Below, piece after piece: positions 1 through 9,130 of a stretch of 64,000 bases of DNA (position 1 is the first letter of the stretch; the number at the start of each line of letters is the position of its first letter). Both the position numbers and the translations under genes were made by a program. Origin of the DNA: Calothrix sp. HK-06 (GTDB lineage: Bacteria > Cyanobacteriota > Cyanobacteriia > Cyanobacteriales > Nostocaceae); the NCBI RefSeq assembly GCF_001904745.1, contig NZ_MRCD01000025.1, positions 1-64,000 of the forward strand. The letters are read 5' to 3'. The notes beneath the pieces are model-generated. The model was not told the origin of the DNA. It ran no database searches and saw only the letters and a program-made list of their open reading frames with translations.

Positions 1-99
1 GCGAAATGTAGCTTCTAAATCAATAGGGGTATCGATTGTATCTGATATATCGTGTCCGACAGCGCTAACTAAATCTTTTTCCAGAACTTGCTCGCTCAT
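1..99 (-). CDS. N-terminal fragment of an unrecognised protein (gene runs off the window start)
   Basis: Reading the minus strand from the ATG at 99 gives 33 uninterrupted codons to the window edge, beginning MSEQVLEKDLVSAVGH. A GAAGG sequence lies a good distance upstream of the ATG (plus-strand 105-112), which supports this as a true start. The visible part is acidic and soluble, with no signal peptide. It is too short to assign a family. It is divergently arranged with the small exported protein at 297. Confidence 0.55.
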   Translation of the reverse strand, partial: MSEQVLEKDLVSAVGHDISDTIDTPIDLEATFR

Positions 100-296
100 A
101 GTTGTTACCTTCGTTGGTTTTTTCGATGATAACCTGAGTCCGGAAATATAAAAGATTGTAATTCTAATGGGACTGATATATTTTTTTTAATTATCAATAT
201 CCTTGGTAAGTCATTGAGAGAACATATTAAACCAACCGAACTGACTATTCTTAGTGGGGAATTCCCTATTCCACACCTAATATCAACGAAACCAAT

Positions 297-674
297 ATGG
301 CTATAGCTGTTAACCTGAAACAATTGCTGTCTATTTTGGCACTAATTATCATTTTTGTTTTGATGGTGCCGGATATTGCTTCAGGATTGCCAAGTCAATT
401 CGATGTAGCAACAGACACAAACCTTACCCCACAGGAAAACCAAGAGTTACAAGCAGTACGTCAGCGTCGTAACCGTGAAATTGCTTCTGTACTAAACGAG
501 TCACAACGGCGCCAACTTGAACATTTCCTTCGTTCTGGTCATGACCTCGAATACGCTATCAACACATTAGACATCGACCACGACCAATGGGACACAATTC
601 AGGCAATTATGCAATTGAGCGCATTAAAGACAAAAGCTATCATACATCGTCACTCGTTAACCCTATCAAGTTAA
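297..674 (+). CDS. Small exported helical protein, Spy/CpxP (LTxxQ)-like, copy 1
   Basis: This 125-residue protein starts with a hydrophobic signal peptide (residues about 8-30, ending near ASG) and is then largely helical and charged. After the signal there is LTPQENQELQAVRQRRNREI, followed by VLNESQRRQ. This resembles the LTxxQ motif of Spy/CpxP periplasmic chaperone or stress proteins. The same motif recurs in the next gene (LTPRQRQ, GRNREIAKILNQSEQ), so the two are tandem paralogs. No strong Shine-Dalgarno precedes this ATG; it was chosen because it gives a complete signal peptide. The predicted location is periplasmic or lumenal. The family link rests on motif and architecture only. Confidence 0.7.
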   Translation: MAIAVNLKQLLSILALIIIFVLMVPDIASGLPSQFDVATDTNLTPQENQELQAVRQRRNREIASVLNESQRRQLEHFLRSGHDLEYAINTLDIDHDQWDTIQAIMQLSALKTKAIIHRHSLTLSS

Positions 675-828
675 CCAACCAGTTACATACTTAGAAATAA
701 GTCACAAATATGTAGCAAAAGTATCCAACTATTTCGTTCCATTACTAATGCTTTATTCTCTGTTCCTGGTTCCCATTAGCTGGTAAATTATACAACAGTG
801 GATACTTTTTGGAAGGAACGGGAGTCTA

Positions 829-1212
829 ATGAGTTACTTAGCCCGACAACTTTTACTGATAGTGCTGATACTCGCCACCGTCGGAGTGGCGCCAGGGATA
901 GCTAATGCACTACCACCACAACTCAACAAAAATGTAGTTGTCACTAATGTCACAAAATCGAATTTAATCGAACTTGACCTTACTCCCCGTCAGCGTCAAA
1001 TGATTCAAGCAATAAATCAAGGACGTAACCGCGAAATTGCGAAAATATTGAATCAATCAGAGCAAAAAAGCTTAGTAAAGTTGATACGTAGTGGAAGTAC
1101 TTTAAATCAAGCTGTAGATAAGCTCAACCTAGAGAGCGATAAACGCGACATAATCAAGGCACTTAGCCAAGTATACGATTTGAAAATGAAAACTCTAATA
1201 TCAGGCTTTTAA
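829..1212 (+). CDS. Small exported helical protein, Spy/CpxP (LTxxQ)-like, copy 2
   Basis: This 127-residue paralog of the upstream gene has a signal peptide at residues 1-28 (hydrophobic LLLIVLILATVG, then a small-residue cleavage region near ANA). A helical domain follows with LTPRQRQMIQAINQGRNREI and ILNQSEQKSL. The start is well supported by a purine-rich AAGGAACGGGAG 5-7 bases upstream. The 154-base gap to copy 1 suggests separate transcription units or a loose pair. Alignment by eye shows shared order of LTP-x-Q, RNREI, (V/I)LN-x-S-(E/Q)-x-(R/K), an IRSG/LRSG turn and a final alkali-rich helix. Function is inferred as envelope stress or metal-related chaperoning, unproven. Confidence 0.72.
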   Translation: MSYLARQLLLIVLILATVGVAPGIANALPPQLNKNVVVTNVTKSNLIELDLTPRQRQMIQAINQGRNREIAKILNQSEQKSLVKLIRSGSTLNQAVDKLNLESDKRDIIKALSQVYDLKMKTLISGF

Positions 1213-1271
1213 AAATTACAGCAAATTATTCAATCAAAGCAGGCGCCTGAAGTAAAACTCAGGCTAAACCA

Positions 1272-1664
1272 CTAGGCAGATTTTTTCTGACTTGCTAAAA
1301 ATTGTCTCAAGCTTAATAACGAGAGTGTTTGTCCCAATGATAAAGGTAAAACAGTCACTCCTTCTATACGCGACTGTACCCAACCGTCACCCCAGTACCA
1401 TTCGTGAAAACCATCAATTCCTTGACTTAGTAATAAACGTAAGCTGTCGGAATTCACGACATCGACTTGGTGGTGAATCGAAATTGGCCCAAGAACGCGC
1501 GTAAACTCTAATCCTGGACGCAACTCTTCTGGCATTGAGTTGGTAAAATTACCGGATGGAAGCCATTTCCCAAGGTTTCCGGGACGCAGTAAACTGTCGC
1601 GTATGGCTGAAAAAGGCGCCTCGACTTCGATACGTAGTTGACTTTGTTGAAATTTGCCGAACAT
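1272..1664 (-). CDS. SRPBCC (START-like) family protein
   Basis: This 130-residue protein opens with an RIEVEAPFSAIRDSLLRPGNLGKWL pattern. That is the typical beta strand, 'AP-x-x-x-V(I)' helix and 'P-x-x-L-x-x-W' segment of SRPBCC/polyketide-cyclase-like ligand-binding proteins. A Trp-rich strand (HEWYWGDGW) and a C-terminal long helix (LSLLSLRQFLASQ) complete the short helix-grip fold. No catalytic residue can be assigned. It is co-directional with the SGNH hydrolase gene that ends 36 bases upstream of its start, so they may share a transcript. A GGCGCC site falls inside the gene. Confidence 0.7.
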   Translation of the reverse strand: MFGKFQQSQLRIEVEAPFSAIRDSLLRPGNLGKWLPSGNFTNSMPEELRPGLEFTRVLGPISIHHQVDVVNSDSLRLLLSQGIDGFHEWYWGDGWVQSRIEGVTVLPLSLGQTLSLLSLRQFLASQKKSA

Positions 1665-1700
1665 TAGTTTTTGTGTATTGCTTGGTTCCTACTCTTTATT

Positions 1701-3311
1701 TTAGTAATTTCTTCTTAGCATTCCGCTAAACAAATTTAAATACTTGTCTATACCACCAACGAAATCTAAAATACTATCTATATTTGGTGGGGTTTGAGAA
1801 ATTAAACTATCTTGCGCAACCAAACGCTTCCAATCTACTTTTACTTCTCCCTCTCTGGCACTACCGTCTTCTTTATAAAACTTTACCCCTGAAGACTGCA
1901 TAATTTTAATGATTTCTTGTGCCATAATTCCGTATCCTACTGTTGTTGGGTGAATACCATCGAGTGAAAACAAACCCCCATCAGTACGACCTTTACCTGA
2001 TTCGGTACGAAACAAACATGAATTTAAAGGTGGTGAAATTTCTTTGAGTTCAGGTGGTAATTGATACTCTCCTCCTACTTGACTCCACCAATCAGGACGC
2101 GCTAGTGGGTCTTCTATATAACGACGTGATGCTAAACGGTCGAGTAATCCGCAAAGTTCCATTAAATACCAATCTCTACCTTCTAATCGCGCTTGTCGTA
2201 CAACTTCTGTAATGGCATTATTATATTGGTCGATAGCACAATCAATAGCACGTGCTTCGTTTTCTGTGAGATGTGGATGTTTATCGGGGTTAAAATCTTT
2301 ATCCTGAATCCAGGGTAATGTGTAGTAAGGAAAATACCGCGACTTGTTACGAGCTTTTCCGCCGACTCCGCGCGCAAATGGCACTATTGTAATGTGAGGT
2401 ACTGTCGCGACAATAACGTGCCTAGCTTTGATTTTTTTAATTTCTGTCACTAATAAATCTAGTTCAGCTTTGAAGTGAGTTGGGCGCCAGACTGTATATT
2501 TATCGTTGACACTCATATCATCATAACCTTCATCGCTCCACGAAACATTAAACGTTAAAATTGAACCAAGCGCATTATTAGAGCCAATCATCACGATTAA
2601 AGTTTCAATTCCTTCCTCGGTATTACCTTCTTGTCCAAGTACCGTTGCTGCTTGTATGGGTGTTAGCGCTTTACCATTACTATCACGCGCACTATTCAAT
2701 ACAACTATTGCAGAACGTTCGTTATGATATTCAACAACTTGACGCATAAAGTCATTTTTAGGTTTATTTTTAGCCAAAATATCTAAACAAATATCTGCAT
2801 TTCGGGATAATGTATTTCGTAAATCCCATCCATATACAGCTAAGTTATGATTTATTTTGCCCTTACTGTTATATACGCTACCTTTGCCACGTTCCCAATA
2901 CTCTTCAATTGCATCAAGATATTGACGAATGGATAATATTGCTGGTAAACCATTCAACCAGTTAATCTTATCACCAAATCTTCCTCTTAAATCACGAGAT
3001 AAATATTCCAAGTTCAATGGTAATCCACCTTCCGGCCCAGAATAAACAGGGTATCTCATATCTGACCACCCCATTTCTTTTGCGATGATTACTGGATATG
3101 ACTGATTTGTATTAAAAATTGCCCCACTTTGAAACCCATGTGTTAATGAATCTCCAATTGTCACTAATCGATGCTGTGGATCCCCTACTCTAGTTACATT
3201 TACAGGTATTCCAAGGGTTGAATCTGTAATTGGTTTACGCGCTTCAAACCGTATCTCAACATCTGGAGGCGTTTTCGGGTCTTTAAATTTGGAATTAGAT
3301 GCTTCTACCAT
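1701..3311 (-). CDS. SGNH/GDSL-type hydrolase
   Basis: This 536-residue protein contains the SGNH blocks in order. Block I is TIGDSLTHG with the nucleophilic Ser (near residue 54). The block III region is IVMIGSNNALG with Asn (near 243). Block V is LDGIHPTTVGYG with the catalytic Asp/His pair (near 450). SGNH enzymes are serine esterases, lipases or acetyl-hydrolases. The protein is much longer than a minimal 200-residue domain, with long insertions between blocks, and has no evident signal peptide, so it may be cytoplasmic. The substrate cannot be deduced. It lies upstream of the SRPBCC gene on the same strand, and the divergent amidase gene starts 346 bases away. Confidence 0.82.
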   Translation of the reverse strand: MVEASNSKFKDPKTPPDVEIRFEARKPITDSTLGIPVNVTRVGDPQHRLVTIGDSLTHGFQSGAIFNTNQSYPVIIAKEMGWSDMRYPVYSGPEGGLPLNLEYLSRDLRGRFGDKINWLNGLPAILSIRQYLDAIEEYWERGKGSVYNSKGKINHNLAVYGWDLRNTLSRNADICLDILAKNKPKNDFMRQVVEYHNERSAIVVLNSARDSNGKALTPIQAATVLGQEGNTEEGIETLIVMIGSNNALGSILTFNVSWSDEGYDDMSVNDKYTVWRPTHFKAELDLLVTEIKKIKARHVIVATVPHITIVPFARGVGGKARNKSRYFPYYTLPWIQDKDFNPDKHPHLTENEARAIDCAIDQYNNAITEVVRQARLEGRDWYLMELCGLLDRLASRRYIEDPLARPDWWSQVGGEYQLPPELKEISPPLNSCLFRTESGKGRTDGGLFSLDGIHPTTVGYGIMAQEIIKIMQSSGVKFYKEDGSAREGEVKVDWKRLVAQDSLISQTPPNIDSILDFVGGIDKYLNLFSGMLRRNY

Positions 3312-3657
3312 ATTTTTTACTGCTGCAAATCAATTAATTTTTATTGATTACAAAACTTAAATTTTTCTCAGTATTATGTCTGATTAATTTTTAAAATAAT
3401 ACATCGTAATTACAGTTATCATCTGTGATAACTGTTCAATCTTTATTTCTCATAATCAATGTTTATCATAGTATATTTTATCATATGTACATAGAATGCA
3501 ATGTGACATAAAGCACTTATACATAAGATAATTGTTGATCTATATTGGGGTTTGGAAACTAAAAAGTATACATTATTTTTTAGCGAAAGTGTAATTAACT
3601 ACCTATATTCAATTTCAACTGACAAAAACAACATTATCGCTGATTGAGGTATTTACC
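3312..3657. other. AT-rich divergent intergenic region
   Basis: This stretch separates two divergent genes (SGNH hydrolase and amidase) and presumably holds both promoters. It is very AT-rich with several short A and T tracts. I see no open reading frame, RNA gene or strong inverted repeat in it. Confidence 0.6.
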
Positions 3658-4599
3658 ATGAAATTCGGAATTGATATTGGTCATAATTGTCCCCCTGACA
3701 CAGGCGCCCGTGGTATCAAATTTGAGGATAATTTAACTGTAGATGTAGGGAATCGGGTAATATCCAAGTTAAAAGCATTGGGACATGAAGTAATCGAATG
3801 CAGACCGCAAAGAGCCGACACAGTCAGAGAATCTCTGTCACAAAGATGTGATAGAGCCAATTCCGCAAGAGTTGAAACATTTGTATCGATTCATTTTAAT
3901 GCCTTTAACCAACAGGCAAATGGTACAGAGGTGTTTGCTATTGGAGAACAAAGTCGAAAAGTAGCGAAAGCAGTATTAGACGAAGTAGTAAAAATAGGTT
4001 TTTTCAATCGTGGTGTTAAAAATGGCTCCCATTTATTTGTGTTAAGAAATACAAATATGACTCGAATACTGGTAGAAGGCTGTTTTATAGATTCAAAAAA
4101 AGATATGGCTTTGTATAATCCGGAAGCGTTAGCCAATGCTATCGTTAAGGGTTTAACTGGGCGACTGCCTTCTGAAAACGTCAATACCTTACCCGACGAA
4201 GAAGACAATATTGATCTATCGGTGTTACGGTTACAGCGCGCTTTGAACCGACTCAAAATTACCGACCAAAACGGAAAAGTATTAATCGAAGACGGTACCA
4301 TCGATGTTCAAACGAAATTTGCACTAGAAAAATTTCAACGCATCGTGGGACTTCAAGTTAATGGAGTTGCAGGTGAAACAACCTGGAAAGCTATCAATCA
4401 GATTTTAGCAAAGCGAATTATTCGACTCAACCATGCTGGAGGACCCGTAATTCGCTACTTGCAGCATCGCATGAATGTTGAGATAGATGGAGTATACGGG
4501 TCTGGAAGCGAAGAAGCAGTAAAAAGGTTCCAAAGGCAAAATGGTTTATTTGCTGATGGAATAATTGGACCTGCTAGTTGGCAAAAGCTTATTGGTTAA
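3658..4599 (+). CDS. N-acetylmuramoyl-L-alanine amidase (Amidase_3) with two peptidoglycan-binding domains
   Basis: Residues 1-175 form a zinc-dependent Amidase_3 domain. The likely ligands are H9 (in DIGHNC), E23 (in KFEDN) and H79 (in SIHFNAF), with catalytic E140 (in LVEGCFIDS). Two PG_binding_1 domains follow at about 190-248 (LQRALNRL...DVQTKFALEKFQ...GETTWKAI) and 258-312 (IRYLQHRM...GSEEAVKRFQRQ...GPASWQKL). The family cleaves the amide bond between MurNAc and L-Ala in peptidoglycan. There is no signal peptide, so export would need another route or lysis. It could also be a domesticated endolysin-type enzyme, though no phage genes are nearby. It faces the HDAC-like gene, with a long nested hairpin between the two. 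Confidence 0.9.
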   Translation: MKFGIDIGHNCPPDTGARGIKFEDNLTVDVGNRVISKLKALGHEVIECRPQRADTVRESLSQRCDRANSARVETFVSIHFNAFNQQANGTEVFAIGEQSRKVAKAVLDEVVKIGFFNRGVKNGSHLFVLRNTNMTRILVEGCFIDSKKDMALYNPEALANAIVKGLTGRLPSENVNTLPDEEDNIDLSVLRLQRALNRLKITDQNGKVLIEDGTIDVQTKFALEKFQRIVGLQVNGVAGETTWKAINQILAKRIIRLNHAGGPVIRYLQHRMNVEIDGVYGSGSEEAVKRFQRQNGLFADGIIGPASWQKLIG

Positions 4600-4603
4600 A
4601 GTG

Positions 4604-4682
4604 GCAACGGATTATGAGCAAATGTAACGGATGGTTTGTTCTACTAAAATAAACCATCCGTTACATCCGTTGTATCCGTTGC
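4604..4682. terminator. Nested inverted repeat, likely bidirectional terminator
   Basis: An inner perfect 15-bp stem (4623-4637 TGTAACGGATGGTTT with 4651-4665) has a 13-base loop. An outer 9-bp arm pair GCAACGGAT (4604-4612) with ATCCGTTGC (4674-4682) flanks it. It sits between the convergent amidase and HDAC-like genes and ends 6 bases before the latter's stop codon. The ACGGAT unit recurs in both stems, so it may have grown from repeats. Confidence 0.7.
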
Positions 4683-4688
4683 AAATTA

Positions 4689-5603
4689 TTACAAGCACTT
4701 CTCAATTGTTGCGACTACAGATTGGGAAAGCGTATGTAAATCATAACCCCCTTCTAAACCAAACAAAATTTTACGGGTTATTTGTAAGCAATAGTCGGTG
4801 AACAATCCATAGTCTTGTGGTTGAAGGTTTATATTTGCGAGTGGGTCATCACCGTTGGCATCATACCCGGCGCTGACAATAAGTAAATCTGGTTCAAAAC
4901 CAGATAAAAACGGTATGACCATTTTTTCAAAAACTGGCTGATAAAGGCTAATATCGCTACCTGGTGGGAAGGGTAAATTTAAAACATTGCCATGAAATCC
5001 ACGTTCTGTATGTCTGCCAGTACCGGGATAACACGGGTATTGATGTAGTGAACAATAAGCTATTTGTGGATTAGTTTCAACTATTGCTTGAGTACCATTG
5101 CCGTGATGAACATCCCAATCAAGAATTGCGACACGGTTAACACCAGGTTTTTCGAGAGCATAAGCTGCTGCGATTGCAGCGTTAGAAAATACACAAAACC
5201 CCATCCCAGTCTTGCGTTCAGCGTGGTGTCCAGGTGGACGTGCTAGAACAAAAGCGGGTTTACCTGTTTCTAAAACAATATCAACTCCATCTAACCATGC
5301 ACTTACAGCTAATAACGCTACATCATAGGTTTGAGGTGAAATTATTGTTTCAAAATCTAGACAATCACCACCAGCCAAGCAAATTTCTTTAACTTTTTGA
5401 ATATAACTAGGGTCGTGCGTTTGTTCGATTAATCGTACTAAAGAACGTCCAGTTGTAGGTGTTGGCAGGCGCCATTCGATTTTGGAAGCGATATTACCTT
5501 CGCGCAGTGCAGCAGTGATAGCACTTAAACGTTCGGGTCTTTCTGGATGTCCCCTTCCTGTCTTGTGTTCGAGAAACTCGTTAGAGTAGATAACTGGCAG
5601 CAT
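4689..5603 (-). CDS. Histone-deacetylase-fold protein (class II HDAC / AcuC-like deacetylase)
   Basis: This 304-residue protein carries the arginase/deacetylase fold signatures. These are GHPERPERL near residue 19, the active-site histidines in RPPGHHAE (H126, H127), GFCVFSNAAIAA, and zinc ligands D164 and H166 in LDWDVHHGNGT with a further Asp in SAGYDANGDDP, then LEGGYD near the C-terminus. All catalytic residues of the family appear present. Bacterial members deacetylate small molecules (acetylpolyamines, acetoin-related compounds) or proteins; which applies here cannot be told. The start ATG at 5603 precedes the conserved LPVIYS strand. It is probably expressed with the small gene upstream at 5939, although tandem repeats lie between them. 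Confidence 0.9.
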   Translation of the reverse strand: MLPVIYSNEFLEHKTGRGHPERPERLSAITAALREGNIASKIEWRLPTPTTGRSLVRLIEQTHDPSYIQKVKEICLAGGDCLDFETIISPQTYDVALLAVSAWLDGVDIVLETGKPAFVLARPPGHHAERKTGMGFCVFSNAAIAAAYALEKPGVNRVAILDWDVHHGNGTQAIVETNPQIAYCSLHQYPCYPGTGRHTERGFHGNVLNLPFPPGSDISLYQPVFEKMVIPFLSGFEPDLLIVSAGYDANGDDPLANINLQPQDYGLFTDYCLQITRKILFGLEGGYDLHTLSQSVVATIEKCL

Positions 5604-5652
5604 AGCACGAGCAGCAATAGTAGCGATTTTGAAATTTTAAAGGAAAAGGGGA

Positions 5653-5735
5653 AGTTAGTGCTGAGTACTGAGTGCTGAGTGAATTTCCAACTCTTAACTA
5701 TTAACTCAGCACTGACCACTCATAACTTTTAACTC
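5653..5735. repeat. Short tandem repeat (STRR-type) region
   Basis: Degenerate heptamer-like units such as GTGCTGA, GTACTGA, ACTCAGC and AACTATT repeat in direct and inverted orientation between the HDAC-like gene and the small gene. This is typical of the heptameric repeats of heterocystous cyanobacteria. Confidence 0.7.
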
Positions 5736-5939
5736 TTATCCCAAGTCTTGGGGTCGGTCGTCAAGCATTTCAGGCGCCATCGCTGGGTTGTTTATGCGCT
5801 CTTCGACGGGTAAATCGCGCATTGCATCATCAATTCTTGGAGGATGTTTAATCATATCTAATAATTCTGGACGTAGCTGTTCTGAACTACTTTGCGCAGA
5901 TGAATTTTCTTCTTTTTTAGACGCTTTGTCTTCACTCAT
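5736..5939 (-). CDS. Small acidic hypothetical protein (67 aa)
   Basis: The protein starts MSEDKASKKEENSSAQ and is hydrophilic, with a disordered Ser/Glu/Lys-rich N-terminus. A Pro-rich middle (MIKHPPRIDDAMRDLPVEER) and a DDRPQDLG tail follow. There is no membrane segment or cysteine. Codon usage and the clean ATG look gene-like and the reading frame is not the shadow of another gene, but no functional family is recognised. A GGCGCC site lies inside it, as in most genuine genes here. Confidence 0.55.
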   Translation of the reverse strand: MSEDKASKKEENSSAQSSSEQLRPELLDMIKHPPRIDDAMRDLPVEERINNPAMAPEMLDDRPQDLG

Positions 5940-6453
5940 GATTTTTACCCAAAACTAGTTTGCTCACATCTTATTCTCTGTAATCCTTATACGTACACTA
6001 TCTTAGGGCTTATTTTGTTTGTTATTATTTGAAAATTTTATTATAATTTTTTTATTATTATTCACATTTAAATTGTTTTGAGGCTTATATTTACTAAGTT
6101 AGTAGCAGTTCATTGATATACATTATATTCGCGTCGATTCCAATTAAAACTATTAGGAAATTTTGTAATTATTATTAGTGAAAATTGTGTATTAAGTAAG
6201 ATTAACAAAAGATATGCATAATCGAAAAAAATTTGCTATATTGTAGTTTGGCTTAATTGCAAAAAAAAATTAAATTTTTAATTTTCTATTCAGTATTTTT
6301 TATCTTTGAATGAGGTACTTTAGCGGCAGAAAAATGCCATTCTATGATAGAATTGTATACAAATATAGCTATTATTCAAGCAAATTTTGGAATAATTTGG
6401 CTTTTTTCCGGCTATCAAGGCTAAAAACAGCGATTTTTGGAGTTATTTAGGCT
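5940..6453. other. Long AT-rich region upstream of gyrA
   Basis: This 514-base gap separates the divergent small gene and gyrA. It consists mostly of A/T runs and has no open reading frame of note and no GGCGCC site. It must hold the gyrA promoter and a long leader, but I cannot assign a specific -10/-35 pair with confidence. Confidence 0.5.
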
Positions 6454-9093
6454 ATGACATTCTCTCAGGAGAGGATTATCCCAACAGACCTACGGAATGA
6501 AATGTCCAGGTCTTACCTGGAGTATGCAATGAGTGTCATCGTGGGTAGGGCGCTGCCAGATGCCAGGGATGGTCTGAAACCTGTGCATCGTCGTATCCTC
6601 TACGCTATGCATGAGTTGGGTTTAACGCACGACCGACCTTTTCGTAAATGCGCGCGTGTAGTTGGGGAAGTATTGGGTAAGTATCACCCACACGGCGATA
6701 CGGCAGTATATGATGCCTTGGTGCGGATGGCGCAGGATTTTTCGATGCGCTCCCCTTTAATCGAAGGACATGGTAACTTCGGTTCGGTGGATAATGACCC
6801 ACCAGCGGCGATGCGATACACCGAATCTCGTTTGCAAGCGCTGACCACTAATGCACTATTGCAAGATATCGAGTCTGAAACTGTAGATTTTGCAAGTAAT
6901 TTCGATGGTTCGCAGCAAGAACCAACAGTTTTACCAGCGCGTATACCACAGTTGTTACTAAATGGCTCGTCGGGTATTGCCGTTGGGATGGCAACGAATA
7001 TTCCCCCGCACAATTTAGGAGAATTGATTGATGGGTTAGTGGCAATGATACATAACCCAGAAATTACTAATGCCCAGTTGATGCAGTATATTCACGGTCC
7101 CGATTTCCCAACAGGCGCCACTATTCTCGGCACCTCTGGAATTCGAGATGCCTACATGACTGGACGCGGGTCAATAACGATGCGCGGTGTTGCGAATATT
7201 GAAACAATCGAACATCGTGGGCGCCCAGATAGGGAAGCAATAATTATCACCGAATTACCATATCAAACCAACAAAGCAGCTTTAATTGAAAAGATTGCCG
7301 AGTTGGTGAACGATAAACGGATTGAGGGAATCGCCGATATTCGCGATGAAAGTGACCGTGACGGGATGCGGATTGTTATTGAACTCAAACGCGATGCTTA
7401 TCCCCGCGTAGTTCTCAACAACTTGTATAAGCAAACCCCTATACAAGCGAACTTCGGCGCCAATATGTTGGCGTTAGTAAATGGCGAACCGCAAATACTG
7501 ACTATTCGACAGTTTTTACAAGTATTCCTCGATTTCCGCATCGAAGCAATTACTCGTCGAACCCGGTACGAGCTGCGAAAAGCTGAAGAACGCGACCATA
7601 TTTTACAAGGTTTGCTAATTGCGCTGTCACATTTAGACCAAATTATTGCTACGATTCGTCACGCTGCCGACGCACCAACAGCCAAAGGTGAACTCATCAC
7701 AACTTATGGACTTTCGGAAGGACAAGCAGACGCAATCTTGCAAATGCAATTGCGACGGTTAACAGCACTTGAAGCAGATAAAATTCGTAACGAACACGAA
7801 GATTTGCAAGTTCAAATTGCTGATTTACAGGATATTCTGGCAAAACGTGAGCGCATACTCGAAATTATTGAGAGTGAAGTTACTTCTTTAAGAGAAAGAT
7901 TTGCAACACCACGTCGCACATTAATTACTCACGCTGAAGGCGATTTAGGAGATACAGACTTAATCGCTAACGAGAAAGCTATCATCTTGCTAACCAAACA
8001 AGGTTATATCAAGCGGATGCCAGTCAACACTTTTGAAGCGCAACATCGAGCAACGCGCGGTAAAGCAGCTGCAAAAGTCAAAGATGACGATACCGTTGAG
8101 CATTTTCTCACCTGTTGCGACCATGACAGCGTATTGTTCTTTAGCGATAGAGGTGTTGTGTATTGTTTGAGAGCGTACCAAATACCTGTTGGTTCACGTA
8201 CCAGTCGGGGGACTCCCATCGTACAAATGCTGCCAATTCCTAGAGAAGAAAAAATTACTTCTATCGTACCAGTCGATGAATTTAGCAGCGAAGAATATCT
8301 TGTTATGCTTACCAAAGGCGGAAATATCAAGAAAACTGCACTGGAAGCATTTAGTAATATTCGTTCCAACGGTTTGATTGCTATCTCCTTAGAAGAAGGT
8401 GACCAATTACGTTGGGTACGTCGTGCAAAAGTAGAAGACAGCGTGCTTGTGGGTTCGCGTCATGGAATGGCAATTCATTTCCGATGTACCCACGACCAAC
8501 TTCGTCCCTTGGGTAGAGCAACTCGCGGTGTCAAGTCGATGAAACTCAAAAAAGGTGATGAGCTTGTTGGCATGGATATTTTACCAGCAGCCATTCTCGA
8601 AACTTTTGCCGCAGCTAGCGAAGTTGAGACAGAAGAAATTGAGGCACCAGATAATGCAGATAATATCGAAGTTGATACCGAAACTGAGGAAACAACTGAA
8701 GTTAGCGAAACCGCTTCGGTTGGACCTTGGGTACTGGTGATTACAATGGGAGGATATGGTAAGCGTGTTCCTGTTGCTCAATTCCGTCTGCAAAACCGTG
8801 CAGGTCAAGGATTAATGGCGACTAAATTTAAGAACCGCAAAACCAAAGACCAACTAGCAACGTTGCACATCGTCAACAATGACGACGAAATCATGATGGT
8901 AACAAATCGCGGTATCATCATTCGACAGGCAACAAACGCAATTTCGATTCAATCGCGTTCAGCTACAGGTGTGCGTGTTCAACGTCTCGATGAAGACGAT
9001 GCTATCACTGGGGTAGCAATTGTCCCACCCGACGCTGAAGGTACTGAAGTTGCTGAAGTTGCTGAAGTTGCTGAAGGTGCTGAAGCTGAGTAG
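6454..9093 (+). CDS. gyrA: DNA gyrase/topoisomerase subunit A
   Basis: This 879-residue type IIA topoisomerase A subunit has the catalytic tyrosine at Y122 (AAMRYTE), exactly the E. coli position. The quinolone-region sequence is [15 protein letters not shown], with Thr at the position equivalent to Ser83 and D87 retained. The N-terminal winged helix, tower and coiled-coil (to about 500) are followed by the six-bladed C-terminal propeller. The usual GyrA box QRRGGKG is replaced by QHRATRGKA. An acidic insertion (about 712-745, rich in E/T/D) lies in the propeller, and the tail is a Val-Ala-Glu repeat coded by nine-base units (about 9043-9080). The subunit breaks and rejoins DNA with GyrB to introduce supercoils. 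lnt follows after 37 bases. Confidence 0.95.
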   Translation: MTFSQERIIPTDLRNEMSRSYLEYAMSVIVGRALPDARDGLKPVHRRILYAMHELGLTHDRPFRKCARVVGEVLGKYHPHGDTAVYDALVRMAQDFSMRSPLIEGHGNFGSVDNDPPAAMRYTESRLQALTTNALLQDIESETVDFASNFDGSQQEPTVLPARIPQLLLNGSSGIAVGMATNIPPHNLGELIDGLVAMIHNPEITNAQLMQYIHGPDFPTGATILGTSGIRDAYMTGRGSITMRGVANIETIEHRGRPDREAIIITELPYQTNKAALIEKIAELVNDKRIEGIADIRDESDRDGMRIVIELKRDAYPRVVLNNLYKQTPIQANFGANMLALVNGEPQILTIRQFLQVFLDFRIEAITRRTRYELRKAEERDHILQGLLIALSHLDQIIATIRHAADAPTAKGELITTYGLSEGQADAILQMQLRRLTALEADKIRNEHEDLQVQIADLQDILAKRERILEIIESEVTSLRERFATPRRTLITHAEGDLGDTDLIANEKAIILLTKQGYIKRMPVNTFEAQHRATRGKAAAKVKDDDTVEHFLTCCDHDSVLFFSDRGVVYCLRAYQIPVGSRTSRGTPIVQMLPIPREEKITSIVPVDEFSSEEYLVMLTKGGNIKKTALEAFSNIRSNGLIAISLEEGDQLRWVRRAKVEDSVLVGSRHGMAIHFRCTHDQLRPLGRATRGVKSMKLKKGDELVGMDILPAAILETFAAASEVETEEIEAPDNADNIEVDTETEETTEVSETASVGPWVLVITMGGYGKRVPVAQFRLQNRAGQGLMATKFKNRKTKDQLATLHIVNNDDEIMMVTNRGIIIRQATNAISIQSRSATGVRVQRLDEDDAITGVAIVPPDAEGTEVAEVAEVAEGAEAE

Positions 9094-9130
9094 CCAAGGA
9101 ATTAAACACTAAAAAGGTGAGTAAAAATTT

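Noticed and set aside
105-323. 72-codon minus frame over the gap before the first small exported protein
   Set aside because: It overlaps the N-terminus region of a better gene and its translation is low in gene-like features; no ribosome site supports it.
3658-4599. Amidase as a prophage endolysin
   Set aside because: The domain layout could suit an endolysin, but no holin, capsid, integrase or other phage gene was seen nearby.
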